From assembly GCA_040905475.1 (NCBI GenBank), contig JBBDRM010000019.1, positions 1 through 56,563 of the forward strand: a DNA stretch of 56,563 nucleotides. The letters are read 5' to 3'. Origin of the DNA: Actinomycetota bacterium (GTDB lineage: Bacteria > Actinomycetota > AC-67). Positions 17,858 through 26,796 of the stretch are shown in pieces. The notes under the pieces were generated by a model. The model saw nothing but the letters and a program-made list of their open reading frames with translations, had not been told where the DNA came from and ran no database searches. Within the stretch, counting starts at the first letter, position 1, and the number at the start of each line of letters is the position of its first letter. Position numbers and translations under genes: made by a program.

Positions 17858-19090
17858 TCACGACCTCGCCGCGAGGGCGGCCCAGATCCGCGCCGACGCG
17901 GCTCGGGCAACGTCCTCGGGTCGACGGGTCGCGTCGAGCACGGCCGCGCGAGGCGATGCCTGGGCGACGGCGAGGTAGTGACGCCGATCGCGCTCGAGCC
18001 GCTCCAGGTCGTGCTCCCCCTTGCGTCGGAGCAGCTCCTCGGCCGGTGCGTCCAGAACCAGGATCAGGTCCGGGCGCGGCAGTGCCCCGGCGAGCACGCG
18101 GCGACGGATCCGGTCCTTGCGGCCGGCCCTCGTGGTGGTGGGGAGCGCGGCGTCGTCGGTGTACCGATCGAACACGACGACCCGGCCGCGGGCTCGGTGG
18201 TACGCAGCCCGCGCGTATCGGGTCCATTGGAGGCCGACCCGCGCTCCAAGTCCGATGCCCGGCGGGAGCTTGCGCCGCGGGTCCTTGTAGAGCCCCATGT
18301 AGATCGGCCGGACCGGGATCGGGAAGCCTCGCACAAGGAGATCGACGATCGTGGACTTGCCGGCGCCGTCGGGAGCAAGCATCGCCACGGTGACGCCCGG
18401 GCGACCGAGCGGCGGGAGTCGCCACCCCACCCGGCGGGCGATCGAGCGAGCGATACCGTTCCGGGACGGCGCCGACACCTGCGCAGTCACCCACGCAGCC
18501 GCCTCCTCCCAGCGCTCGGCCTGGACGGCGTCGATGATCGCGGCGGCGTCCGTGATCCCACCGGTCATGGGCACGTCGCGAGCGGCCGGCGCGAGCCGCC
18601 GGAGCGCGACTCGGTGCCGCTCCTCGACCGCCGGCTTGTCGAGCAACGCGTGCATCAGCAGTGCCCAGAACTCATCCGCCGGCGCGAGGCGGTAGAGCGA
18701 ACCCTCTCGCCTCCTGCGCTCCAACGCCCCGTCGAGCGCAGGGAAGCGGGCACCGGCGTCCCGGCCGAACCGAAGCTCGTCGACGAGATCGAGCTTGGTC
18801 CAGCCGTCCTCGCCGGCACGAAGGAAGAACCGGTGAGGGTCGTAGCCCCAGGCGCGGTGCTCGATGAACCCGATCGACTCGAGCGCCCCGGCCGCGCGCC
18901 CTATGCCGGACGGCCCCACGAGGAGATCCACGTCTCCGTCCGGATCGTCGAGCCGGTCCGCGCCGCGCAGCAGGCACCACGCGACCTCCGCTGCGTCGAG
19001 CGCATCGAACGCCTCAAGCAAGGACCCGGGGACGATCACCTCGTCGGAGGGTCGGCGAGTTGCTCCGGGGGTTCCTCGGCTACGGGACAC
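17858..19090 (-). CDS. nucleotidyltransferase-like / thymidylate-kinase-like fusion protein (second copy of the architecture)
   Basis: 410 residues. The N-terminal domain has CLLRGADRL and GDVDLLV (52-58), the paired acidic motif of nucleotidyltransferase-fold proteins, with a third acidic candidate in WTKLDLVDEL. The C-terminal P-loop kinase domain has Walker A APDGAGKST (239-247) and the thymidylate-kinase DRY motif (308-310). Domain order matches the 440-residue protein in the same gene series, but overall similarity is low, so they diverged long ago. GTG start; the 5' end overlaps the preceding exported-protein gene by 11 bp and it is followed 1 bp later by the flippase gene. Substrate unknown. 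Confidence 0.7.
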   Translation of the reverse strand: MSRSRGTPGATRRPSDEVIVPGSLLEAFDALDAAEVAWCLLRGADRLDDPDGDVDLLVGPSGIGRAAGALESIGFIEHRAWGYDPHRFFLRAGEDGWTKLDLVDELRFGRDAGARFPALDGALERRRREGSLYRLAPADEFWALLMHALLDKPAVEERHRVALRRLAPAARDVPMTGGITDAAAIIDAVQAERWEEAAAWVTAQVSAPSRNGIARSIARRVGWRLPPLGRPGVTVAMLAPDGAGKSTIVDLLVRGFPIPVRPIYMGLYKDPRRKLPPGIGLGARVGLQWTRYARAAYHRARGRVVVFDRYTDDAALPTTTRAGRKDRIRRRVLAGALPRPDLILVLDAPAEELLRRKGEHDLERLERDRRHYLAVAQASPRAAVLDATRRPEDVARAASARIWAALAARS

Positions 19091-21275
19091 GACGCCTCAG
19101 CGCGACCAGCTGACCGATGTTCCAACCCCGGCGGGCGGAAACGGCCGTCTTGTTCCCGGTCGGCCCGGCGATCGGTTGCTGGACATCGGCCGAGGAAGAC
19201 ACGACGGGGGAAGGTCCCGCGTTGGACACCACATCGAAGCGCTCGGTCATCCCGCTCGGCGGCGTCACCGAGGTTTTGCTCGCGACGCCGAAGATGCCCA
19301 GGATCATCGCGCCCTCAGCGGTCGTGGTGATCGTCGGGGCGACGATCGAGTTGGTGTTTTTCGACGCGCTGATCTGGCCGCTGTGCGCCATGATCGGCGC
19401 AGCGGTGTCCACGCCCGCGTACGCCGAGATCCCGCCGGCAGCGGACTGCGCGTTGGAAAGGGTCCAGGTGAAGCTCGACGGCGGGTTCGTGCCAGCCACG
19501 CGGACCCAGACGCCCTGACGCATCACGTTGCCGCTGATGTCGAGCCGGACGAGGGTCCAGCCGGCGGGGGCCGTGAGGGTCGGGTTACCTCGCGCGTCGA
19601 CGACGGCCACCAGGACGTCGTCGGCCGCGATGTTCGCCGGCGTCGGGATGGTGAGCGACGTGGATGGTGTGTTCGCGGCGCTCGACGCGGAACGGAAGGT
19701 GATCCCCGACGACGGGGAGCTGATCGCGAGCGACACGAGCCCGTTAGCCGACGCGCCGCCGCCGTCGGTCACCGAAAAGGTGAACGAGTCCGGCCCGACG
19801 TATCCGGCGTGCGGCGTGAAGGTCACGCCGACCCGGTCGGTGTTCGGCGCGCCGTACGTGCAGCTCTGGGCGCCCAGTGATCCGAGCGTCCCGTGCGCCG
19901 GCTGCTGCACGACCGAGAACGAAAGCTCGCAGGTCTCCGCGTCGGTGGCGGTGAGGGTGATCCCGACCGGCGTTCCCGTCGTCGTGGCGGCCGATCCCGC
20001 GTGCGCGGTGGGCGGCGTGTTCGGCGGCGCTCCTCCTCCGATCCGGTTCCACCAGTAGTTCACGCCGTCCGACGCCAAGATGACGACGCCGGAGGCTTGA
20101 TCGGCGTTCTGCTTGGACGTGGTCGCGTTGTTGATCTTCTCGGCGTTGGCCCCCTGGATGAGGATCGTCGGCTGCGACGGGAAGGTGATCGACTGGGTCG
20201 ACGAAACCTTGTAGGAGATGCCGTTCGCCGTGTCGCCTTCGCCGATGGTCATGAACACGTACACGAGCTGCTGCACCGGATCGATGTAGAGGCTCGTGAT
20301 CGGGCGCGTGTTGGCTTGCGCCACGACCGCGACCTGATGGCGGCCCCAGGTGCCGGTCTCCGAACGGACCAGCAGCCGGATGCGCGCGTTCGTGGATCCG
20401 GACTGCTCCGTCTTGACGGCGGCGTAGACTCGCCCGCCCGACGTCTTGAGGTTGATGTGGTCGTCGGCCTCGTTGCTTCCGCTCAACGCGACTTCGACGG
20501 TCCATGTGCTTGTCGGTGCGTTGTCGCGATGGATCGCGAAGTAATCGGCGTCGCTGCTCTGGTTGGACCACAGCACGCCGATCGCCGGGCCGGTCGCGTC
20601 GGTGAACGCGATCACCGACGCGATGTCGTCGCTGCTCGTGCCCGTGGCCCCGGCGACCGGGATGACGAACGGGGCGCTCCACGACGTGTCCGATCCCAGC
20701 GTGTGCGCGACGCGGATGCTCGAACCGGACTCGTACGTCACCCAGAGCCGTCCGGTTGTGTCCCGATCGAGGGTCAGCGTCTCCTCGCCGGCGCCCGGCA
20801 GGGTCACGGGGAAGCCGCCGTCCAGCTGGTACGAGCTACCCGTGTACGTGAACCGCCGGAGCTTGTTGCCGCCGAGCGCGCTCGAAGCGCGCGAGACGAC
20901 GTAGAGCGTCCCGCCGACACTGAGGGTGTCCTCCTTCGATGCCGGACGCGTGTCGATCACGACGCCGGTGTCGGTCCAGCTGCTCTGCCCCAGGCGCCAG
21001 ATCGTGTGCGCGCCCGCGGCGGCCGGGCTGAGCATCGCGCCCCACCACTGGTTGTCGTGGAACCACAGCTTCGACTCGGGCTTCTCACCCGTGATCGCAC
21101 CGCCGGAGCTTTCCGCGTTGAATCCTGAGAACGAGTGGGCTTTGAACCCCACCTGGGTGGCGGCCTGCGCCGGCGCCGCCATGGACGAAGCCAGCACCGC
21201 CGCAAGCGTCACCAAGGCGAGCCGCCCTGCGGGCCGGCGAGCCCGTCGCGTGTTCCGCAGATCCATCGGTGACAT
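19080..21275 (-). CDS. exported propeller-like protein with one cadherin/Ig-like repeat (paralogue A)
   Basis: 731 residues beginning with a clear signal peptide (basic start, LALVTLAAVLASSMAAPAQA, cleavage near 38). Residues about 40-420 are Trp/Asp/Gly-rich, with spaced strands such as RLWVTYESGS and IGVLWSNQSSDADYFA, suggesting a beta-propeller. One cadherin/Ig-like repeat of about 90 residues follows (GTPVGITLTATDAE to DSFTFSVTDGG), then a conserved C-terminal domain of about 200 residues ending WNIGQLVAL. No anchor motif or catalytic signature was recognised. A paralogue with two Ig-like repeats is encoded 20 kb away. Probably an extracellular surface or matrix protein tied to the exopolysaccharide. 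Confidence 0.75.
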   Translation of the reverse strand: MSPMDLRNTRRARRPAGRLALVTLAAVLASSMAAPAQAATQVGFKAHSFSGFNAESSGGAITGEKPESKLWFHDNQWWGAMLSPAAAGAHTIWRLGQSSWTDTGVVIDTRPASKEDTLSVGGTLYVVSRASSALGGNKLRRFTYTGSSYQLDGGFPVTLPGAGEETLTLDRDTTGRLWVTYESGSSIRVAHTLGSDTSWSAPFVIPVAGATGTSSDDIASVIAFTDATGPAIGVLWSNQSSDADYFAIHRDNAPTSTWTVEVALSGSNEADDHINLKTSGGRVYAAVKTEQSGSTNARIRLLVRSETGTWGRHQVAVVAQANTRPITSLYIDPVQQLVYVFMTIGEGDTANGISYKVSSTQSITFPSQPTILIQGANAEKINNATTSKQNADQASGVVILASDGVNYWWNRIGGGAPPNTPPTAHAGSAATTTGTPVGITLTATDAETCELSFSVVQQPAHGTLGSLGAQSCTYGAPNTDRVGVTFTPHAGYVGPDSFTFSVTDGGGASANGLVSLAISSPSSGITFRSASSAANTPSTSLTIPTPANIAADDVLVAVVDARGNPTLTAPAGWTLVRLDISGNVMRQGVWVRVAGTNPPSSFTWTLSNAQSAAGGISAYAGVDTAAPIMAHSGQISASKNTNSIVAPTITTTAEGAMILGIFGVASKTSVTPPSGMTERFDVVSNAGPSPVVSSSADVQQPIAGPTGNKTAVSARRGWNIGQLVALRRRVP

Positions 21276-21373
21276 GCGTGGAGGACGTGGCGCAACCGTC
21301 TCCCGTCCCTCGGAAGACGCGGGCGCCGACGCCTGGCTCGACAGTAGTCGCCGGGCCCCCCGCCAGGCTCGTT

Positions 21374-21412
21374 CCCGCAGGTGATACGGGCTACGCTTTT
21401 TGTCCTACGGGG
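21374..21412 (-). promoter_or_regulatory. shared upstream element, copy 2
   Basis: Read on the minus strand it contains GGACAAAAAGCGTAGCC then TATCACCTGCGGG, ending about 100 nt before the exported propeller-like gene. It lies in the gap after the preceding gene's stop. Similarity with copy 3 continues about 20 nt further (GGAxCGAxxCTGGCGG). Confidence 0.55.
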
Positions 21413-21427
21413 TCCCAAACGCCAGCT

Positions 21428-22600
21428 TCAGCAGGCCTTGAGCTTCAAGACGCGCATCTTGCTCCACGGGAGGTCCGAGATGTTGGCCCCCTCGGGAACA
21501 CCGTACTTCGCCCAGGTGCCGGGCCGGTTGATGTCCGCCTCGCCGCGGATGGCGAGCGTGCCCCCGGTGTCGGAAACATAAGCCCCGTAGACCTGGAGCG
21601 TTCTCGCGATCACCTTCTTCCAATGCGGCCAGGACTGGGCCGAGACGTTGAAGCTTGGGTCGAGCTGGATCCGGGCCCCTTCCGGGATCGCGCTCGCGCT
21701 GCTCTCCTCACCGTCGGAGTGCGTCGCCGGACACGCGATGAAGTTGTCGCGTGTGAACGGCGACGTTACGGTCAAGGCGTGTGGGATCAGCTCGCCTTTG
21801 AAATCCTCCGGCCGGGGGATGCCTCCGAAGGCCGCGAACCCGGCGGCCACGGCGCCGTTGCAATGCTGACCGAGCCCGCAGATCGCTCCCCATCCGTACG
21901 CGTTGGTGATGTAGCGAGATCCGGCGGTCCATCTGTCCGTCGCTGGGTTGTACTCGGCGCGCCACATGTCGAGCTCCTTGGTCCCGTCGATGACCACGAG
22001 ATGCTGGTCCGATCCGGTCGTCGGCTTCGCGCCGGCCGGGATGCGGAACGACACCGGGGTATCGCAGTCGAAGTGTGTGCACCCGATCGAATAGGTCTTC
22101 GAGCCCGATCCCGCTTTCACGATCGCGATGCCCCACGCGTCGGTGTTGGCGAAGTTGGCGTTCGACTTGAAGGCGGTCAGCGAAGCCTGGACGATCGCCG
22201 CGGAATCGGCATCGATCGCGGGAGAGGAGGGGATCTTCGTGTTCCAGAAGGAGGTCGAGGCGTAGAACTTGCCGGTGCTCGGCGCGGGAGCCGACGGCGG
22301 TTTCGGAGCCGGTTTCGGCTTCGTGGCGTGCGCAGCGGGCCCGCTCGAAGCGACGGCTTTCGGCTTCGCTTTCGGTGACGTCGCCGGCGGCGCTGCAGCG
22401 ATCGCGTGCGTCGGTTTCGGGACGGTGTCCGCGAACAAGATCGCTCCCGCGGCGACGCCGGTTCGCCGGGTCCCCGGATCGGGCGCTCCGCTCCCCAGCG
22501 CGACCACGAGGACCGCGAACGTGACGGACGCGGAACCGAAGCGACCAAGCCGTGTGCGGATGGAGGTCGTGCCGTCGGGAACGATCGGTCGGACGCTCAT
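21428..22600 (-). CDS. exported protein of unknown function with Pro/Ala/Lys-rich linker
   Basis: 390 residues. A hydrophobic segment at about 25-38 is a signal peptide or membrane anchor. Residues about 55-105 form a Pro/Ala/Lys-rich linker, followed by a globular domain of about 280 residues starting FYASTSFWNTKIP. Conserved-looking pieces are QHLVVIDG, AIPEGARIQLDP and IARTLQVYG. The last three recur in the 367-residue lipoprotein 2.3 kb away, so both belong to one unrecognised family. GGGGGAG precedes the chosen ATG by 4-5 bp; the longer frame upstream is not needed. Divergent from the family 2 glycosyltransferase gene. Confidence 0.65.
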   Translation of the reverse strand: MSVRPIVPDGTTSIRTRLGRFGSASVTFAVLVVALGSGAPDPGTRRTGVAAGAILFADTVPKPTHAIAAAPPATSPKAKPKAVASSGPAAHATKPKPAPKPPSAPAPSTGKFYASTSFWNTKIPSSPAIDADSAAIVQASLTAFKSNANFANTDAWGIAIVKAGSGSKTYSIGCTHFDCDTPVSFRIPAGAKPTTGSDQHLVVIDGTKELDMWRAEYNPATDRWTAGSRYITNAYGWGAICGLGQHCNGAVAAGFAAFGGIPRPEDFKGELIPHALTVTSPFTRDNFIACPATHSDGEESSASAIPEGARIQLDPSFNVSAQSWPHWKKVIARTLQVYGAYVSDTGGTLAIRGEADINRPGTWAKYGVPEGANISDLPWSKMRVLKLKAC

Positions 22601-22729
22601 GGCTCCCCCTTCAGCGGCCGAACGAGGACATCGGGGGGATGCCGGGCATGCCGGACCCCCAGGCCGGGCATCAACCGCTACGCGACGTATCGGCCCGCGA
22701 TCCGACGCCCTTGAGCGGTCGCCCGGACG

Positions 22730-22770
22730 CCCGAGGCCGCGAAAGTCGTAGCCCATCTCGTCCCCGCGCA
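22730..22770 (+). promoter_or_regulatory. shared upstream element, weak copy 4
   Basis: CGAAAGTCGTAGCCCATCTC resembles the core of the other copies (AAAAGCGTAGCCCGTATC) and lies about 40 nt before the family 2 glycosyltransferase start, a spacing like that of copy 3. Several core positions differ, so this assignment is tentative. Confidence 0.3.
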
Positions 22771-22808
22771 GGATTCGGGGCCGGAGACGCCCCCGATACG
22801 CTTGTCGG

Positions 22809-23879
22809 GTGACCATGCCCGATGATCCCCCGGTTTCGATCGTCATCCCCGCGTTCAACGCCGGCCGGACGATCGGCCGCACACTTGCTTCGATCGCGGC
22901 TCAGCCGGACGCGCGCGACCGAGAGGTCATCGTGGTCGACGACGGATCGACGGACAACACGGCGGCCGTCGCGGAGTTGTTCGAGGGCGTGCGGGTGCTC
23001 CGGCAGCCCAACGCCGGCCCTGCGGTGGCTCGCAACGTCGGAGCCCAGGCAGCGCGGGGAAGGCTCCTGGTCTTCATCGACGCGGACTGCGAGGCTCAGC
23101 CCGGGTGGCTCGCGCACATGCTCGCCCGATTCGCCGATCCGGAGGTGATCGCCGTCAAGGGCGCCTATCGGACGCGCCAGCCCGAGCTCATCGCGCGCTT
23201 CGTTCAGATCGAGTACGAGGATAAGTACGATCGACTGGCGCGGAGCCGCGACATCGACTTCATCGACACGTACTCCGCCGCGTTCCGCCGCCTCGTGTTC
23301 CTCGGGCACGGTGGGTTCAGTGCAGAGTTCCCGACCGCGTGTGCGGAGGACGTAGACCTATCGTTCCGGATGTCACGCGCCGGCGGACGCATGGTGTTCG
23401 AGCCGGAAGCCATCGTGTTCCACCTCCACCCGAACCGCCTAGTCGCCTACGCGAAGAAGAAGTTCAAGTTCGCGTATTGGCGCCTGCTCGCGGTCAAACG
23501 CAATCCGGAGAAGCTCGTTTCGGACTCGCACACGCCCCAGCTGATGAAGGCTCAGGCCGTCGTCGCACCGTTGCTTCCTATCCTGGCGGCGGCGGCGATC
23601 GTCGTGCCGGCGCTTGTGTGGCCGGCGGTAGCGCTCGCAGCGTTGTTCGCGGTCTCCACCGTGCCGTTCACGATCAAGGCTCTCCGAAAGGATCGCGCCG
23701 TCGGCGCGGCGAGCCCGGCGTTGCTCTTCGTCCGAGGCATCGCGCAAGGCGTTGGACTCGGTTTCGGCACGCTGCACGTGATCCGCCTCACCGTCGCAGG
23801 CTCGCGGCGACGACTCGAGAGCACTCCGGTTCCCGCGACCACCGCGCCTCCTGGACCCGGCGGCGACGGCTCCATGTGA
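22809..23879 (+). CDS. family 2 glycosyltransferase with C-terminal membrane helices
   Basis: GT-A glycosyltransferase, 356 residues. VSIVIPAFNAG opens the domain; VVDDGSTDN holds the first conserved acidic pair (44-45) and FIDADCE the metal-binding DxD (91-93). A C-terminal acidic motif CAEDVDLSFRM matches the ED..L pattern of inverting GT2 enzymes. Two or three hydrophobic helices occupy about 250-320. GTG start, with an in-frame ATG two codons later. Its stop overlaps the next gene (GTGA). Likely extends the lipid-linked repeat unit at the membrane. Confidence 0.87.
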   Translation: MTMPDDPPVSIVIPAFNAGRTIGRTLASIAAQPDARDREVIVVDDGSTDNTAAVAELFEGVRVLRQPNAGPAVARNVGAQAARGRLLVFIDADCEAQPGWLAHMLARFADPEVIAVKGAYRTRQPELIARFVQIEYEDKYDRLARSRDIDFIDTYSAAFRRLVFLGHGGFSAEFPTACAEDVDLSFRMSRAGGRMVFEPEAIVFHLHPNRLVAYAKKKFKFAYWRLLAVKRNPEKLVSDSHTPQLMKAQAVVAPLLPILAAAAIVVPALVWPAVALAALFAVSTVPFTIKALRKDRAVGAASPALLFVRGIAQGVGLGFGTLHVIRLTVAGSRRRLESTPVPATTAPPGPGGDGSM

Positions 23880-24949
23880 GCCGCGTCCTCCTCGTCGGCA
23901 AGGGTCCGCCCGACCGCGGAGGCATCGCCGCCTTCCTCCATATCCTGCTCGCGAGCGACCTCGGTAGCAGACACGAGATCCGCCTCCTCAACCTAACGCG
24001 CGACGAGGTGCCGAGGGCCGGCCGCCTGACTTCCGCGAACGTTCGGCGGACGCTGTCCGACACCGTGCGCGTCGGGAAGGAGGCCGGACGGGCCGAGGTC
24101 GTCCACATCCACACGGCGCTCGTTCCGGCCGTGACGCTCGTCCGCGCGGGGATGCTGTGCCTCGCCGCCCGGATCCGGGGTGCGAAGGTCGCGCTCCACG
24201 TACACAGCGGCCTCGTCGAGCTCTGGCTCACGACTCGGGCACGGCGCGCGCTCGCCCGAGTGCTCCTGTCCTCCGCTCACCGCATACTGACGATGTCGAA
24301 CCCGACCCGCGACGCTTTGGCCGCGGCGCTCGGCGAGCGCAGGATCTCCGTGGTCGACAACGGGGTAGACCTCGATCGGTTCCACCCCGGGGATGCCGCG
24401 AACGTTGCTCCGCGGATCCTCTACGCGGGACTGCTCACGCCGCGCAAGGGGGTCGTCGATCTGATGCGGGCGAGCGAGGAGCTCGGCCGTCGCGGGGTCG
24501 CGCACGAGCTCGTACTGGCCGGCGGCATGCCCGACGAAGGCCCGGACGACGAGGCCGCCGTCCGCGCGGCCGCGCCCGCCACCGCGCACCTGCTCGGTGC
24601 GCAGTCCCACGATCGGATGCCGTCGCTGTATCGAGATTCCGATCTCTTCTGCCTCCCGTCGTGGTTCGAGGCGATGCCGCTGTCGATCCTCGAAGCGATG
24701 GCCAGCGGACTTCCGGTCGTGGCGACCGACGTCGGGGACGTGCGACGCATCGTGGAGCACGGAGTGACCGGCCTCGTCGTCCCGCCGAAACGGCCGGATC
24801 TCCTCGCCGACGCGCTGGGCGAGCTGCTCGCCGATGGTGACCGGCGCCGCTCGATGGGCCAAGCGGGAAGGCACGCCGTCGCCGACCGTTTCGCGACGGG
24901 GCGGATGATCGATGAGATCGACGCGATCTACGGGCAATTGGTGCCGTGA
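23876..24949 (+). CDS. family 4 glycosyltransferase
   Basis: GT-B enzyme of 357 residues starting VSRVLLVGKGPPDRGGIAAF, the glycine-rich acceptor-domain loop. The C-terminal domain has ILYAGLLTPRKG (sugar-nucleotide binding Arg/Lys) and the E-x7-E motif in FEAMPLSILEAMASG. Start overlaps the GT2 stop by 4 bp, so the two are coupled. The 3' end overlaps the convergent lipoprotein gene by 22 bp. Donor sugar not assignable. Confidence 0.87.
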   Translation: MSRVLLVGKGPPDRGGIAAFLHILLASDLGSRHEIRLLNLTRDEVPRAGRLTSANVRRTLSDTVRVGKEAGRAEVVHIHTALVPAVTLVRAGMLCLAARIRGAKVALHVHSGLVELWLTTRARRALARVLLSSAHRILTMSNPTRDALAAALGERRISVVDNGVDLDRFHPGDAANVAPRILYAGLLTPRKGVVDLMRASEELGRRGVAHELVLAGGMPDEGPDDEAAVRAAAPATAHLLGAQSHDRMPSLYRDSDLFCLPSWFEAMPLSILEAMASGLPVVATDVGDVRRIVEHGVTGLVVPPKRPDLLADALGELLADGDRRRSMGQAGRHAVADRFATGRMIDEIDAIYGQLVP

Positions 24950-26031
24950 GCTTGCGAGGCGGGCCACGCAAGGACATGGAAATGCTCGGAGCGCAGTGCT
25001 CTCAGCGACTCGTTCCCGATGCCGAGCCGCTTCCATGTGCCCGACCGGCCGGGCTCGGCGCCGTCCTCGACAGAGACGTTCTCGACGTCGACCGTGAACG
25101 CGCCGGTATCGTCCCGGATCACCATGCCGTAGACCTGAAGCGTCCGTGCGATGACACGGGCGCCCGGCGTCAGGTCCAGCGCATCGAGGTCCAGATCGGG
25201 ATCGAGCTGCAGGATAGCCCCTTCCGGGATCGCCCAGCGACGACCGTCGTCGGCGTCGGTCGTCTTCACGAGCGGCGAGATGTAGCAGTCCTTGCGGGGC
25301 GAGTCGTAGCCTCCGGAGAGCACGTGCGGGATGACGCCCGTGCCGTCGCGCAGGGCCTCGCGCACCTCCTCGGGACGCACGATCGTGCCCAGCAGAGGCG
25401 TGCCCCCACCGACGGCCGTTCCGGGCTCGTGCGCCCCGTCGGTACCCGGGCCGTTGAGATCCCAGCGGATCCCACCCTCTGCCTCCCAGGCGTCGTCCGT
25501 GGTCGAGTAGGTCGCACGGAAGAACTCCCACGCTGCCGATTTCAGCGGGTCGTAGACGACGAGGTGACCGTCGTCGGAGGGATCCGGCAGAGCGCCGCTC
25601 GGCATGGGCACGTTGTAGAGCGCCCGGGTGTCCTCGCCGGTGACACCCTGCACGCCGCACGGGAAACGGTTGCAGATCACCGTTCGCAGGCGGTCCGTGG
25701 CGCGTGCCACGTACACGGGCGTTCCGAACTGACTGAAGAAGCGGCCCTCCTCCGGCGCGCCTGCGAGACGTGGATACTTGCACGGGCCATCTGGGTCGGA
25801 GCCGCATGCCGCGACGAGATCACCGATCATGCTGCGTGACTGCGGATGCACCGCCGCCTCCGCCGGCAACGGTCTCCGGAGCGGCGAATCGACGGAGAAC
25901 GGCTGGTATGCTGCGCGCCACGTCAGGGGCGCTTCCGGCTTTCGCCCGGAGGAACAACCCGCAAGGAGCGAAGCGAACACCAGGGCGATCGCCCAGCGGG
26001 GGGAAGCCCGTCTGAAGCCCCGAAGGATCAC
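24928..26031 (-). CDS. lipoprotein of unknown function, related to the 390-residue exported protein
   Basis: 367 residues with a lipoprotein signal: basic N-terminus, hydrophobic core and lipobox LAGC (23-26). The mature domain has several Cys pairs (CGSDPDGPC, CNRFPC) that may form disulfides outside the cell. HLVVYDPLK, AIPEGAILQLDP and IARTLQVYG match the exported protein upstream, marking a common family I cannot name. Its GTG start codon lies immediately next to the ATG of the divergent deacetylase, and AAAGGA sits 7-8 bp upstream of it inside that gene. A shorter start at a later GTG would lose part of the signal peptide. Confidence 0.65.
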   Translation of the reverse strand: MILRGFRRASPRWAIALVFASLLAGCSSGRKPEAPLTWRAAYQPFSVDSPLRRPLPAEAAVHPQSRSMIGDLVAACGSDPDGPCKYPRLAGAPEEGRFFSQFGTPVYVARATDRLRTVICNRFPCGVQGVTGEDTRALYNVPMPSGALPDPSDDGHLVVYDPLKSAAWEFFRATYSTTDDAWEAEGGIRWDLNGPGTDGAHEPGTAVGGGTPLLGTIVRPEEVREALRDGTGVIPHVLSGGYDSPRKDCYISPLVKTTDADDGRRWAIPEGAILQLDPDLDLDALDLTPGARVIARTLQVYGMVIRDDTGAFTVDVENVSVEDGAEPGRSGTWKRLGIGNESLRALRSEHFHVLAWPASQAHGTNCP

Positions 26032-26796
26032 ATGAGCATCCTTTGTTATCACTCCGTCGACCCGGCCTGGCGATCGCCTCTGGCGGTCACGCCGTCCGAG
26101 TTCGACCGCCAGTGCGCGTGGCTCGCCGCCAACCGGCGCGTCGTCGGTTTGGAGCGCGCCGTCGGCATGCTGGACCGGCGTTGCCGGCTTCCCGCCGGGA
26201 CGGTCGCCGTCACCTTCGACGACGGCTTCGCCGGGCTGGCCGAGCACGCGGCCCCGGTGCTGCGCACGCACGGGCTCCCTGCCACGATCTTCCTCGTCGC
26301 GTCCACGCTCACCGGCGCCCCGTTGCGCTACGAGTGGGTCGAGGGCGAGCCGCCGCCCGAACCGCGCACGCTGACCCTCGAGCAGGTCCTCGAGATGCAG
26401 GACGCCGGCGTGACGTTCGGCTCGCATACGGTCAACCACCGCGACCTCACCCACCTTTCGGACGCCGAGTGCGCCGACGAGCTTTCGGATAGCAAGCAGA
26501 TCCTCGGCGACCTCTTGGGCCGCCCCGCGACGCTCCTCGCGTATCCGGGAGGTCGGCACGACGAGCGCGTTCGACGCATCGCCGCGCATACCGGGTACGA
26601 GGCTGCATTCACCCTGCCGGAAGGGCGCGAGGCGGTCGGACGTTACGCGATCCCGCGCGTCGGCATCTACCCCGGCAACAACGAGTGGACGTTGCGCGTC
26701 AAGGATTCGCGCTGGTACCTCCCCGCGCGCACATCGTCCGTGTTCCCGGCGTTGCGACGCGCGGCTCGCGTGGTCACTCGGGGTCGCGTGGGGTGA
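26032..26796 (+). CDS. polysaccharide deacetylase (NodB/CE4 family)
   Basis: 254-residue NodB-fold metal-dependent deacetylase. Motif 1 TFDDG (61-65) gives the catalytic base and metal Asp; motif 2 SHTVNH (131-136) gives the two metal-binding His; AYPGGRHDE corresponds to motif 3. No signal peptide is visible, so it may act on cytoplasmic lipid-linked intermediates, or be exported by an unrecognised route. GAAGGA lies 4-5 bp before the ATG. Its 3' end overlaps the Wzz-like gene by 23 bp in convergent orientation. Expected to remove N-acetyl groups from the exopolysaccharide. Confidence 0.88.
   Translation: MSILCYHSVDPAWRSPLAVTPSEFDRQCAWLAANRRVVGLERAVGMLDRRCRLPAGTVAVTFDDGFAGLAEHAAPVLRTHGLPATIFLVASTLTGAPLRYEWVEGEPPPEPRTLTLEQVLEMQDAGVTFGSHTVNHRDLTHLSDAECADELSDSKQILGDLLGRPATLLAYPGGRHDERVRRIAAHTGYEAAFTLPEGREAVGRYAIPRVGIYPGNNEWTLRVKDSRWYLPARTSSVFPALRRAARVVTRGRVG

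Noticed and set aside
17702-19330. Plus-strand frame of 542 codons
   Set aside because: Covers the nucleotidyltransferase-kinase fusion in antisense; no motifs.
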